Of a stretch of DNA of 64,000 bases, positions 1 through 11,364 are shown in pieces. Positions within the stretch are counted from its first letter, which is position 1. The number at the start of each line of letters is the position of its first letter. The DNA is from Flaveria trinervia (taxonomy: Eukaryota > Streptophyta > Magnoliopsida > Asterales > Asteraceae), in contig CM046456.1 of the NCBI GenBank assembly GCA_025506515.1, positions 11,236,024-11,300,023 on the forward strand, read 5' to 3'. Both the position numbers and the translations under genes were made by a program. A model generated the notes under the pieces. It saw nothing but the letters and a program-made list of their open reading frames with translations, was not told where the DNA came from and made no database searches.

Positions 1-714
1 TATTAACCATAATTGCTTTTCATCATTTATTGCCATGTATTTTTAGCGAAGAAATATATAATAAAATAATAGAAGTGGTGAAAAATGATTCAAGAAATTT
101 TCTATCGATGTCTTATTAATGTGTTCTTCATCATTTTGATTCGTGATCCAATATTGCTATATCATGTTACATTCAAGATCTTTGTAGAGAAACTAAGTAA
201 GATCAGTAAATAATGAAGATGAGAAGAAGCGACTATAAAGAATAATCATCTACGATTGAAGATGATGAAGAAGCGAGAACAAGGATGAATATGTAACAAT
301 AATGAAGAATTAGCTACAATGAAGACGACGATGAAAGGAAGAACAAGGATAACATGTAACAATTTCTGTTACGTGTATGTATCATGCCTCTTCCATTATG
401 TCTACGACATCCTAGATGGTTACGCATATATAATACTAAGTGGCACATATACGTAACACTAAGTATCGCATATATGTAAACTTACGTTCACATATATGAA
501 ACTACAATCTTGAACAACAGTTATGTATTTTTTTGGTTTGGTTTTACCTCTTGTTACATATATCATCTTGATTTTCTAAATTGAGTATCACTCACGTATA
601 TGTAAACAGGCTTTGTATATACCTCAACATATATGGGAACCTTCTTTCGTATACGTATATGGGAATCTGTTACATATACATAAACATACATGTGAGCTTG
701 TATACATATATGCA

Positions 715-761
715 AACACACACACACAACATATATGTATATATATATATATATATGTATA

Positions 762-811
<50 letters not shown>
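715..811. repeat. Compound microsatellite (CA)n-(TA)n-(GT)n-(TA)n
   Basis: A run of CA dinucleotides is followed by TA, a short GT run and a long TA run ending at 811. All reading frames through it are artefacts of the dinucleotide repeat (Tyr-Ile or His-Thr strings). Confidence 0.95.
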
Positions 812-812
<1 letters not shown>

Positions 813-2820
813 CCCGAACCGGTTTCCAAACCAGTTTCATAGGGTTGGGTTTTTTTCCCATCTGAATCGGTTTATAACCCAAACTGTTTTAAAAAAAACT
901 TGGTTTGTACATGTCTACCCTTTACCGCACCCCTTCATCACACCATCATCGTTACTATGCACTACTGCTTCCTGCTTTCGTCAACACCCCACATAACAAG
1001 ATAGAAAAGTACTTTTTTCACCAAACATAAAGATAAAAAGATAAAATATATGCACAATACAAAAACTATAAGTAAATACCAATTACATGTGTAACGTTTT
1101 GAATATCTAAAAATGATGATATGCAGGTTGGAGAATTAAGGATCAATTCTGGAAATAAGAATGTAGTCACAAGATTTGGAGAGATTTTGAGTGATTAATA
1201 GTGTTGCCAAGTTCCATAGTCAGGTTCAAATGGTTGCAGCCGAGGCTGCATCCTCTGGTGTACCTTCCATTGTCCTTAAGCTATATCCCTAAAGATATGT
1301 TATAGCCGCCCAATGCCCATCACATTACCCTAAGGGTATATTGTTTTCACTATGACGATTGCTCTCTTGCTTGTCTAACTACACCTCTTTTTGCCCATCA
1401 TGACACAAAGTATATAATGTTTATTATACACGTCCATGCGACACAAATTAAGGAGTGTTTGGAAGGCTTGCGAGAATGGCAAGGGATCAAGTGACGTCGT
1501 TGAGGTTTGAGTGGGTAGAATATCATATAATTAAATTTGGTGTTGGTTCACTAGTGAAACTCATGTGGGTATGGAGAACAGGTCATGGGTTCACCCTTGC
1601 ACCCATTAATTTGTAAAATTACATTTTCACCCTTAATATAGATAAAAAACCTAATATCAAACACTTATCCCAATCCACCATTATGATCTATAATCTATTC
1701 AACACCCGCCTCCCCTAATCGGCCATTACTCAATTGCATAACCCCTGCCCCATGTTGCCATCAACTTTGGCGAGCGGCGGGTGACAATTAGTACTCTGGT
1801 GGCAGCTATTGGATACCAACTACAAAGCCCTAATTCATTTTACTATTCAAGCTTCCAAGTCTCATTGTTTCGAGGTTAGTTTTTAAAAAAATTTTTTTTT
1901 TTATTTGTCTATAAATGAAGATTCAAAACTTAGATTTTGTGTAAGTCGTTGTGGTATTTTTATTCTTGTTATTTATTAGTTTATTTATCTGGGTGATTCA
2001 AACCCTAAATTGTGCCCAAGCTCTAAATTCGTGTTTATTAGTTTATCACAATTCATAAAACGTGTATGCTATAATTAGTGATTTTAGTTCTCGTGTAACC
2101 TTGACTTTTAGAGAACTTGGATGGTTTGAGTGTGGACTTGTTGTTTGAAAACATAGAGAAATGATTTTAGGGGTTTGTTAACACTATTATTTACCATGAA
2201 ATCATATAATGCAAATCAAGCATGTAATGAGAATCATGAACAACAATAAAACATGCATTCACATAGGTTTAACTACACATAATATCAGATGTAAAGCATA
2301 TATGGGATAGTCATAATTGTGAATCACTGAATTATAAAAGTTACATGTTAAGTCTAGTCGTTAACATGTTAGTTTTCTAATAATCTAGGTAAAATTCGCA
2401 TTTTTAGATTTCCAGAACTTGTGGGTTAGGATTAAGATTTGGAATGCTTATAGAAAGTTATATGTAATATTTTCACCCTGATAAAAAAGATGAAATTAGA
2501 AGAGCATACTTGACCCGACCCGATTGGACGAACCGGAATTTTTGTCATTTTGTTTACAACCTAATCACAAAATAGTGACTCTTTAGAAAATAGTTTCTGG
2601 TTCCGTCAATACATAGAAGTCACTGTCTTATATGTGTGTACACATAGACGAAGATCAAAGATATTGTGTGTATATATTCGAGGGTCAACAATCAAATGAG
2701 AATTTACAAGATCTAAGTTAACCAAACTTAGTCATTGGTTTTTGTTTCTTTTTATTTGGTTAAGATAGGACATGGTAATAATTATGCTTTGGTTCATGTA
2801 TACAAACTAGGTGGCACCAG

Positions 2821-2837
2821 CCCGTGCTTCGCGCGGG
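2821..2837. other. GC-rich hairpin CCCGTGC-TTC-GCGCGGG
   Basis: A 7-bp stem with one G-T wobble closes a TTC loop inside AT-rich DNA, just after an ACTAGGTGG-like stretch. Similar CCCG...CGGG hairpins occur near the ends of some plant non-autonomous DNA transposons. No partner end was found, so the element type is left open. Confidence 0.4.
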
Positions 2838-3225
2838 TGTAAAATAGTCACGATAGGGTTCAAAATGATGTTTCATGACTGCAAAGGTCGATCTTTGTGT
2901 GAAAACAACACACCTGTTATGTTTTTTCATGTCATCATTACCATCATACTATCAATATCCATCGTTGTTGGCTTGAAAAGCAGTTGCTTCTTATGGCCGC
3001 AAACATTAGTATACCACGACATAGCAAAGAACATATATGTTTTCTTATCGTCATGCCAAGAATAGTAGTTTAAGTGAACATAGAAAAACCCAAGTAATTG
3101 AAAAACAAGTAAATTGTAGACCCATTACCAGTGTTGCCTAGAACAAGAAAAACCAAACAACATTCAACCATTAGACCTAGAAACTAATCTAGACCTTTTT
3201 TACCGCTCTAAATAGGCCTTAGATG

Positions 3226-3230
3226 AATCG
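3226..3230. repeat. Target site duplication AATCG (left, solo LTR)
   Basis: It is identical to 5724-5728 and flanks the LTR exactly. Confidence 0.9.
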
Positions 3231-3412
3231 TGTAACATTTCGTATTTTCGTTAACTAAAAGTTAACTTCGTTTACTCTTACAAGGATTATCTTTGTCAAT
3301 TTTGAAACTCATGTGTTTTTGTGCTTATTCATTGAGTTTTTATGTATGAAAGTTAAAATATAAATAGTAAAAAATAATAATTTTATTATTAATAAAAAAA
3401 CAATAATAAGAA

Positions 3413-3413
3413 T

Positions 3414-3451
<38 letters not shown>
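3413..3451. repeat. (TAA)n microsatellite inside the solo LTR
   Basis: About 13 uninterrupted TAA units lie within a wider TAA/AAT-rich stretch (about 3370-3510). The matching place in the right-hand LTR (about 60360-60470) is also ATT-rich but not a clean array, so the array expanded in this copy. Confidence 0.85.
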
Positions 3452-3452
<1 letters not shown>

Positions 3453-4382
3453 TTTGGTAATAATAATAGAATAATAATACAATAACTTAATAATAATAAA
3501 TAAAATAATTGTATAGTTACTAAACTTAACAATGTTTAAAACTTTAAGCAGTTAAAGTTGGGAGTTTAATTGCAAAATTTGAAACTTTAATTAATAGGTT
3601 TATACATAAAATGGTAAATAATAACTAGAGGGACCATTGTGTAAATATTGAAAAGTCAACCTTTCCTCCTTTCTCCCCCGTTTTTCCGGTGATCTCGCCG
3701 GCCGGACTCCGGCCAAGTCCGGCGGGACTCTAAACCGACTAAACCACCCGAATTTGATCCCAATCGTTACCAATCGGTTACCGAGCAAAACTCGACCCCG
3801 TTAATGCACATTAATTCGTGTTTAAGCCGGTTATGTGTCGATTTAACTTGGTAACCGATGACATCAAGTTCACAACCGTTTGGCAATTAAAATCTCATAA
3901 TAATCCAATTAATCGAACATACACAATCATTTAACTATCTCTAGTCTATTCTCATTGCCAATTTCTCCTGAAACGCTCAAAATCACCAAAATCAACACAT
4001 CATCTTCGTCGTGACCTGCAACGAACGTGTTCATCATCTTTCGAGCTTCAATTGTTGAAATTGACATAGGGCTTTGCATCATGACCAACTCTCGAAGCTG
4101 TCCACGGTTTAATTTGGTTTTCATCATCATTTGCATATCCATCGAATTCGATTCTCGACCGCGACTTGTTCATTGTTGTGGCAACCTTCAATTCAAACGT
4201 AACCGGGTAATTAGATACATGTATATGCTCGATTAAACAAGGGACACAAGCCCTATGATTGCACACGTTTACATTAACAAATTGGGGTTTGATTTGGGGT
4301 AGACAATTCTAGGGTTTATATGAGATTTGGGTTTTCTTTCGCAATGGTTCTTAAGATTTAAAACCAGGTTATAACCGCGGCT

Positions 4383-4455
4383 GGAAGCCTGGTTCACTAG
4401 TTAAGACATTGTTCCCCATACATGAGGTCACGGGTTCGAACCCGGCACCTCATGT
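4383..4455 (+). other. tRNA-like segment with Pol III A and B boxes inside the LTR
   Basis: TGGTTCACTAGTTAA (4390-4404) resembles an A box. GGGTTCGAACCC (4432-4443) is a perfect T-arm/B-box palindrome at roughly tRNA spacing. The same pair occurs in the other LTR of this family at 59429-59482 on the minus strand. I could not fold a full acceptor stem and cloverleaf, so I do not call a working tRNA gene. Confidence 0.55.
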
Positions 4456-5723
4456 AATTTTTTTAAAGCCTTTTTGGCTTAAAATTAATTATAGAAAATT
4501 TATAATAATTATAAAAATGATTTTATAAACCTAAATATTTTTAAAGCCATCTAATTATTTCTTAGAAATTTATTCTTGTAAAACTTTGTAATATTTTAAT
4601 ATAAGATTATTTACAAATGTAATAATTAAATATTTTTATAAAAGTAAATTATTATACTTAAAGACATTAAATTAATATTAGACCTTATGTTTATGGATTT
4701 ATCATGATATTTATAAAATTTAAATATCATTTTATAATAAAATCACAAGTTATTTACAAAGGATCAATTTCCTTAAAAATAAATTTAAAAATCTCATAAA
4801 TGGTATTTTTATAATAATTTATTAACTTTATAAAAATCCCCAAAATTCTAATACTCTAGTTCATGTTAACTCGTTAATCTTATTATTAACCTAAATGTTA
4901 TAATATTTATATATTTTGGTGCCTTGTGACGTTTTATCTTGGAACGACATATTTTATTCTTATTAATCTTCATTATATACTTATTTGACAAGTGAGTTTT
5001 CCTTGCCCTTTTTATTTTATTTCACACTACTTTGGGGTGAAACATGATTATCTATACATTGTACACTTATTAACGTTTGAGACTTGTAAGCACATGCAAT
5101 TCATCTTATTATTATGTCATGGTTATTTGTGTATTGTAAGTGTTTATGAGATACATAGTTTTGTTTACAATCATTACTATTGCTAGCCTGGCGACGTCTT
5201 AGATCTTTGGCCTGACAAGCCTATTTGGTGCTAAAGTCGATGTATTGCCGACTCCTAGGAGCCGTATGCTTGTGCACTAGGGAACCAAATACACTTAGCC
5301 AATCTTTTATACTTGTAATCAAGTCGAGGTTTGATTGTAACGTTATGTGTTCTATACCTTACTAGCTTATAACCTATGACATGAATTGCTACTTGTAACC
5401 TTTTTCTTATTATGTATGAAAACCTTGGAAACTCACCAACTATTTTAGTTGACTCTTATTTTTTATCATGTTTCAGGTCAACCTCAAGTTTAAAGTGAAC
5501 CTTTTGAAGCATGCTATAATCTAGGACTTGGACCTAGATAATAAAAAAAAGTTACATTATATTATGTTATGTTGAACTTATTTCTTGTATAAGACTTACG
5601 ATTGTAATTTTTCCATTTCATGACTTATGATAATAATATTCAATTTAATATAGCGTTATGCGGCTGTGAACAATCTTAACCCTCACATCTCGACGTTTCC
5701 GCCGTCAAGGTTGGGGTGTGACA

Positions 5724-5728
5724 AATCG
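5724..5728. repeat. Target site duplication AATCG (right, solo LTR)
   Basis: It is identical to 3226-3230 and marks the original insertion point. Confidence 0.9.
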
Positions 5729-6469
5729 AGTCTCATCATCGCCGACCTAACCCTCACATTCATTGAGTAAGTTACTCTAATCACCATCATCATTATAAAC
5801 CAATAGACAACCTCACTTCATCAATGAATCAAGCAAAAAAAGTATTAGATGAGAAAGCTACCAACATTGACCATGAAAATAAGGTCTTAGGTGAGAAAAA
5901 CACTAACATCATAGACCAAAGATGAATAAAAAAACAAAGATAATGCAATTATCAAAAGAAAACCATGAATAGATTCATCCAACAAAGAAAGAACAACATC
6001 ACAGCCTGTAAATAGAGTATGAACAACCATAGGAATCAACAGTCAAAGAAACCCTAATATAGATTTAACTAACCCAACAGAATGATCATCATCCCTACTT
6101 AAAAGGAGAATTCAAAGAATTGTACATAAAAAATATTTAACTAACCCAACAGAATGATCATCATCCCTACTTAAAAGGAGAAATCAAAGAATTATACATA
6201 AAGGCTTAAAATTACACATCCATTAATAGGTTGTACACCATGCTTTATTGATCTATGGGAGGAAGAGGTTGTAGCATGGCGACAACTCCTCCATAAGGTG
6301 TGTGGCATACGCGGTAGCAAACCCACCACCGAAACCCCATTCTTGGCAAACCACCACCAAAATATCACTCCCTATCTCTAGCATACAAACTATAAAGAGG
6401 AAATGTAAGGACCAAGCCTTTATGAATTACAATATTAAGTGAAAAGCAAAAATCAAATCATGCAAGAAA
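5729..6469. other. Intergenic DNA with a 72-bp tandem duplication
   Basis: No coding region is recognised. The stretch holds the duplication at 6063-6205 and a GC-richer piece at about 6250-6360 (short ACCACC runs) that weakly resembles 8280-8380. Confidence 0.55.
6063..6205. repeat. 72-bp tandem duplication, two units
   Basis: Unit 1 is 6063-6134 and unit 2 is 6135-6205. Both start ATTTAACTAACCCAACAG and differ at only a few positions, so the duplication is young. Confidence 0.88.
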
Positions 6470-6826
6470 TACAAGGAAGCGAAAACTCCAAGCGAAAACT
6501 TGGAGTTGTCGTGCGAGAACTTAACGTTCTCACGTGAGAACGTCTGGATAGTATATATAAATGTTTTTCTTTTTATTACATTATGTGTGTTCATTTGTAA
6601 AGGTGTTATGAGGGTGAGAGAGCAGAGAGATGTGTGATAGGCCACCTGAGGGAGCTCACCTCGGGTGGATCGAGCTTAAAAATGTAAACTCCTTTGGTAT
6701 TGTAATGATTTGATTAATATATTCGATTGAGTTTGTTAATGTTCGTTGATTCACACGCATACATCCGTCTTAATTTTATTATCAAGTGCAACAATATGTG
6801 GAATCGATCGTGATGAGGAATTTTCA
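6470..6826 (+). repeat. Left LTR of element E
   Basis: It is a direct repeat of about 7916-8275 with substitutions and small indels throughout, so E is older than element A. The start is uncertain by about 10 bases. Confidence 0.7.
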
Positions 6827-7139
6827 TTTGGTTTCAGAGCAAGGTGTTGCTCTCGATACACGGATTTTCATTTTGCGATCATCTGTTTAAGACGTTAAAC
6901 ATGGGGTTGAAGATCTAAAGGTTTAGATCGAATTTGGACCCGTTTCGAAGAAGAAGTTGAAACCGAGGTGATCACGCATGAAATCAGCTAGATACATCAT
7001 TACGCTCGGTATCTTCAACTTTTGGTGGAAAACGAAGATTTCAGACTGTTGCAGTGATTCAAAATCATAAAAGTCGATTTTGGTTGAAATTTTTGCAGGA
7101 GTAACTGCATCGTTTGATAACTTTGCAAAAATAAGCGAA

Positions 7140-7290
7140 AACTTTTTTGTGAGAGAAATTTTCATGAGAAAACTTTTCTAGCGAAAAATTTACATGTGAG
7201 AACTTTTTATTTGAGAACTTTCTTGTGAGAACTTTCATATGAGAACTTTCATGTGAGAACTTTTTCATGAGAAAATTTTCATTCAAAATC
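7140..7290. repeat. Degenerate GTGAGAACTTTCAT tandem repeats
   Basis: About eight 15-18-bp variants of TGTGAGAACTTTCAT lie in the interior of element E. A related GCGAGAACTTAA motif is present in both LTRs of E (about 6512 and 7955). The minus-strand frame here, rich in FSHENF-like repeats, only reflects the tandem structure. Confidence 0.75.
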
Positions 7291-7915
7291 TTCGTAGCAG
7301 TAACTGTTATTTACGAAAATTTTCTCATTCAAAAACCTCACCATGTTAAAACTTCATCATCTATAAAGCGTGACTACAAGATGCTAGATGATTTGAAGTT
7401 TAGTACTTAAGCAAAGGGGTTTCCATGATGTTTGATCAAGATCAAGATTATTTATCTACAACATTTGATTCGGGTCATTCGTGAATTGAAACTTGACAAC
7501 ATGGACTTATTTTATCTTACTGATGGGGACATGATTGAACGAGTTAATTAAGTGAAAAATCAAGATTGTTTGGTATTATTTGAAATATGTGCTTACTACA
7601 TCTTACTTAGGAGGAAGAATATTTTTTATGATTTAGTTCGTCATCACAGGATCTTGTCATAGGATTGAAGAATCGGGTTCTTCGGAAATCCAAAATGGAA
7701 GTTGGATCCCTTTATCATATGCCTAATACATTTTAAGTTGTAAGTAATAAAGATAGAAGAGTTTAATCTTGATTCATACGTGATATCCTTTATGATGCTA
7801 TACAGTATCAGAAGATTAAAGCTGAGTGGGAAGACTGAAGTGACAGATATCCAGAAATTGGATAATTCTTGAAGATGAGTTACTAAACTCAAACATAACT
7901 TGATATCATAATCCA

Positions 7916-8275
7916 TACAAGAAAGCAAAACTCCAAGCGAAAACTTGAAGTCGTGCGAGAACTTAATGTTCTCGTGGGTGAACATTTGGATAGTAAAAAT
8001 AGATTTTTACCTTTATATTTCATTATGTGTGTTCATTTGTAAAGATGCATAGAGGGTGAGAGAGTAGAGAGATGTGTGATAGAGCACCCGAGGGGAGCTC
8101 ACGTCGGATGGATAAGCTTAAACGATGTAAAATCCTTGGTATTGTAATCATTTTTTAAATAATATTCGATTGAGTTTATTTAATGTTCGTTGATATCACA
8201 CACACACATCCGTCTTAATTTGATTATAAAGTGCAATAATCTGTGGAATCGATCGTGATGAGGAATTTATAGGAA
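7916..8275 (+). repeat. Right LTR of element E
   Basis: It is the direct repeat partner of about 6470-6826. About 125 bp downstream, Copia element A is inserted. Confidence 0.7.
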
Positions 8276-8397
8276 ACATGGTAGCACGACGATTGCTCTG
8301 CCGTAAGGACAGTGGTAGAGGCGGTGCCTGGAAAAACCACCACCAAAACCCCCTTGCTCGCCGTCTGTTCCCAGGTTACACCGGATCGTAACAGTGA

Positions 8398-8402
8398 CGA
8401 TG
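8398..8402. repeat. Target site duplication CGATG (left, element A)
   Basis: It is identical to 20816-20820, immediately outside the other LTR. Confidence 0.88.
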
Positions 8403-9190
8403 TGCAGGATCGTTCAAGGGCTTGAACACAATTACAACACAACAACACAATGAGGAGATTAACTAAATCTTAATCAAACAGTGAACTAGGTAACCAAAGG
8501 TGATGCAGAGAACACAAGTAAAGCAAGAGACAGAACAAGAAGTATAGTTTTCAAGGGAGCAGTATATTGCTTTCTCAAGTTCTTTTACAAGTGTTACAAA
8601 GCATATAGAAAGATACAAGAACTTGGAATACTTATACTACAACTACAGCCGGCTATACTATGAAAGCCAGCTGGATACAATTGACTAGACACTAACAAAA
8701 TCAATTGTAGGATCAAAAGGCATATCTGCCTTTTGACCTTGTGACTATGACATGCCATAGCTCACATCCTTATACATTACAAAAAGGATAAAGTACATAA
8801 AGTAGAAAGTTTCAGACACAAGACCTCAATGTACAGTTACCAAAAGCATGGACCTTTTCACCAACTCTTGTAAGTTGGTGACTTATCAGAGACGCAGCGG
8901 AAAAGGTGCTTTATGGAACAGTACATCAGATAAAGCATGTGTACTAAAAGTCTTCGGAAGAAATCTGTCTTCATAGGTTGAAGCTTCGGAAGACTTTGTC
9001 TCTTCAAGCTTCGGAAGACTTCATGTTAGGCTTCGGAAGATATTGGTCTTGGCTTCGGAAGATATTACACTTAGAGTATTTTCTAATGCTTTGTGTAATT
9101 CTTCCGAAGCATTCTTCACTTCAGTACTTAGTGCATGTTGCTGAAACACTTAGGCAGTTTTGGGTTGCATCAGACTTCAGGAATCCTTAC
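8403..9190 (-). repeat. 3' LTR of element A
   Basis: 788 bp, starting TGCAGGATCG on the plus strand and matching 20029-20815. The differences I saw are five one-base or very short indels and essentially no substitutions. It holds about six copies of CTTCGGAAG or its complement between 8950 and 9110. Confidence 0.93.
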
Positions 9191-9201
9191 AAACTCCCCC
9201 T
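9191..9201 (-). promoter_or_regulatory. Polypurine tract of element A
   Basis: On the minus strand it reads AGGGGGAGTTT and abuts the 3' LTR. It is the usual primer for plus-strand DNA synthesis. Confidence 0.85.
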
Positions 9202-9233
9202 AGGCTGATGCTACCAAAACACCTAGAAGATCT

Positions 9234-11345
9234 TTAAATGTTTGTAGTCTTCAGAATAATCAAGACCATCCCTTTCTTCATTTGATGGTCAGGATCATCA
9301 AGACTCTCATAGTATCTTCTCATTTCAAAGAGATCATGCAGAGGTAAGTTGATTATGTCTTGCCATGAGTAGACATTTTCAACACCTTGATCTCTGATAA
9401 CATTCCATCTTTCTGGATTGGTAGAGTAAGTCCAGGATAAGATGGGTGTCTCGGTTGCTAGAGGAGCCACTTGCATAGGAGTTGATTGGGCTGCCTCATC
9501 ATGCACTTCCTCAGGTTGATCTGATTCAGCCTGGGTGTAGAGGTAGATGACTTTGGCTTCTTCTTTTTAGTCTTTGGTTTAGAGGCCATTTTCTTCTTCC
9601 TCTTTAATGTCTTTAACTGAGAAGACTGGTCTGCAGCACCATGTTGATCATCAGTGTTTCTCAGTTGGGTGTTCCTCCCTCACAGGTTCAGAAGGAGAGG
9701 GAGTTTGACCCTGTCTTGGATCAGAAGATGAAGTTTGCTGAGGCTCAGCTGGAGGTTCTGGTTCAGGTGTCTCTGGTTGTTCAAACTTGACCTCCACTTC
9801 AGGTGGGACTTGACTTGGAAGAGAGTGCAAGTCAATGAGTTCACCACTTTTAATCTTCTGCTTGATTACCCTTATATGCTCATCCATTGTAGATAGAGAC
9901 ATGGGACCAAGTCTCCTTCCGGAGAATCCATATGACTTCAAGAAGCTCATCATTCTTTGTCTGTCAGCAGACTTCTTTGCATTCTTTTGAATGATGGTTC
10001 TTGACTTTGCAGCTTCTTCCCTTAGCTTCCTTTTGGTTGTTTTTCTTTCTTTGACTAACTCAAGCTCAAGTTGCTTTAAGTACTCGAACTCAATGAAGTC
10101 ATAGGACAGGGGAAGAAGTGTATTTGCCTGATAGAAGCCTGTGGCACTCAGGTAGTTTATCATTTTGATTCTATCCTCTTCTTTATCTACCTGAGGTTCT
10201 TGTGGAGCCACATCTTCTGTGCAGGACTTCTTGAACTGGAGAGAGAGTGGGAGTATGCTTGTGAAGTCTTTTCTGTCTCCTCTCCTCTTTGAATTGGAGA
10301 AGTAACCTTGCATCCTCTTTCTCCTTATCTCTCTTGACACTTCCATGTCAGCCAGTTCATTCAACTCTTCTAAGGGGAGGGAGATGATTTCATCAACATC
10401 ATAGTTCCTGGTCTGTAAGTAATTAATCCTGACTGCCCTTTGTTCATCATTTTGAGTATTTGGTCTGGGGGCAGCCCTGATTGCAGCTTGCATGAATTTT
10501 GATGACCCAGAAGAACTTTCTCCCCTTAGCCTCCTTTTCCTCTCTCTCTTCCTCCTCAATTCCTCAGGAGTCATTATCCTTTTCCCTTTGTCACCAACAG
10601 ACCTTTGTGACTCAGGGTGGATTGAGGCTTGGCCTTCATTGCTTGGTGTAGCTTCCATGCTCTGGCCAGAGAGAGGCTGAGAAACACCTTCACCAGCAGG
10701 TGTCTCAGATGGAGTTTGGACCTCTGCAGCAGTTGTTGATGGTGAGACAAGGGTCTCAGGTTCTGCCACTGGGCCTTCAGCCAAGGTTTCCCCTATGAAA
10801 CTAATCTTAGGGTCCACCTCAACATCCAGTTGACCGATGACATTGCCTGATTGCCTAAGTCTCCTTCTTAGAGAGAACTCTGCAAGGATCCTGTCTTGGA
10901 TTCTTTGAGCCAGCCTGTCAGCTTGTCTAGATTTGCTTGGATTGACAAGTGGCATGTTGACTAAATCCAGTCCTTCATAGAAGCTCAGGCTTTGGAACTG
11001 AAAGACTTCTTGTTGACCTTGAACTCTGTGAAGTATGAGGGCTCTTCTGTCATCATCATACCTCCATCTGATGATGTAGTTGCCAGTTCCATGTGGTGGA
11101 GATGAGACAGCCCTTGGTATACCTTCCTCAAAGAGACTCCTGATGAGAGAGTCTATAGAGTCCACATTAATGTGAACTTGAGGAAGTTGCTGAGAATGCA
11201 CAACAGCAAGTGAGGATGGTGAGTCCTCTATGTCCATTCTCTTTGAAGAACTCCCAGGTTCTGTGGTTGTGATAACATTCTCCCCCTTTTTGGTAGCATC
11301 ACCCACTTGCATAGGTGAGCTGGAGGATAAATCAATCACTTCCAC
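9234..11345 (-). CDS. Element A ORF3, C-terminal half
   Basis: A 564-residue open frame (9651-11345) and a shorter one (9234-9506) continue ORF3 on the minus strand. The first part contains a segment around YIIRWRYDDDRRALILHR, with counterparts in ORF3 of elements B and C. It then becomes basic (KRRLRGESSSGSSK) and carries four degenerate units of about 40 residues, each with a hydrophobic (I/M)xx(Y/F)L motif followed by LPL-like or SLS-like turns. A Pro/Glu-rich tail follows. There is no signal peptide or clear membrane helix, so the label 'envelope-like' often used for Sirevirus ORF3 has no support here. Function is unknown. Confidence 0.7.
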
Positions 11346-11364
11346 AGGTTCTTGTGTTCCTGGT

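Larger units (their letters stand above)
1..3225. other. AT-rich intergenic DNA, no gene recognised
   Basis: Both strands were read and no coding region with recognisable domains was found. It holds the microsatellite block at 715-811, short ATATGTAA-type repeats at about 420-720, and a GC-rich hairpin at 2821-2837. Around 1200-1290 a short stretch reads through without stops but matches nothing I know. The segment ends at the target duplication of the solo LTR. Confidence 0.6.
3231..5723 (+). mobile_element. Solo LTR of a Tekay-like Ty3/Gypsy family
   Basis: The unit begins TGTAACATTTCG and ends GGGGTGTGACA. It is flanked by the perfect 5-bp duplication AATCG at 3226-3230 and 5724-5728. The same LTR occurs in reverse orientation at 58132-60603, next to chromovirus pol. 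There is no primer site or coding region inside the duplication, so this is a solo LTR left by recombination between the two LTRs of one element. Within it are a TAA/ATA microsatellite (about 3413-3451) and a tRNA-like segment (about 4383-4455). Short reading frames inside it are not credible genes. Confidence 0.93.
6470..8275 (+). mobile_element. Small non-autonomous LTR element E (TRIM/LARD-like)
   Basis: Two direct repeats of about 355 bp (about 6470-6826 and 7916-8275) flank about 1.1 kb without a recognisable protein. Both contain CTCCAAGCGAAAACTT near the start and GGAATCGATCGTGATGAGGAA near the end. Directly after the left repeat, TGGTTTCAGAGC (about 6829-6840) resembles the usual tRNA-Met primer site with one mismatch. 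This layout fits a small LTR element mobilised by another element's proteins. The outer ends and target duplication are not clear. Confidence 0.72.

Noticed and set aside
563..996. Overlapping open frames rich in Tyr-Ile and His-Thr
   Set aside because: They translate the TA/CA microsatellite; no start context, no domain.
4383..4455. A true tRNA gene
   Set aside because: A and B boxes are present but I could not form a full acceptor stem and cloverleaf, and it lies inside an LTR.
8978..9208. Frames in the element A LTR (also at 20669-20890)
   Set aside because: They lie within LTRs, cover the CTTCGGAAG copies and have no domain.
9651..11345. The 564-residue frame as a host gene
   Set aside because: It lies inside element A, between pol and the polypurine tract, in the element's orientation, and has counterparts in B and C.
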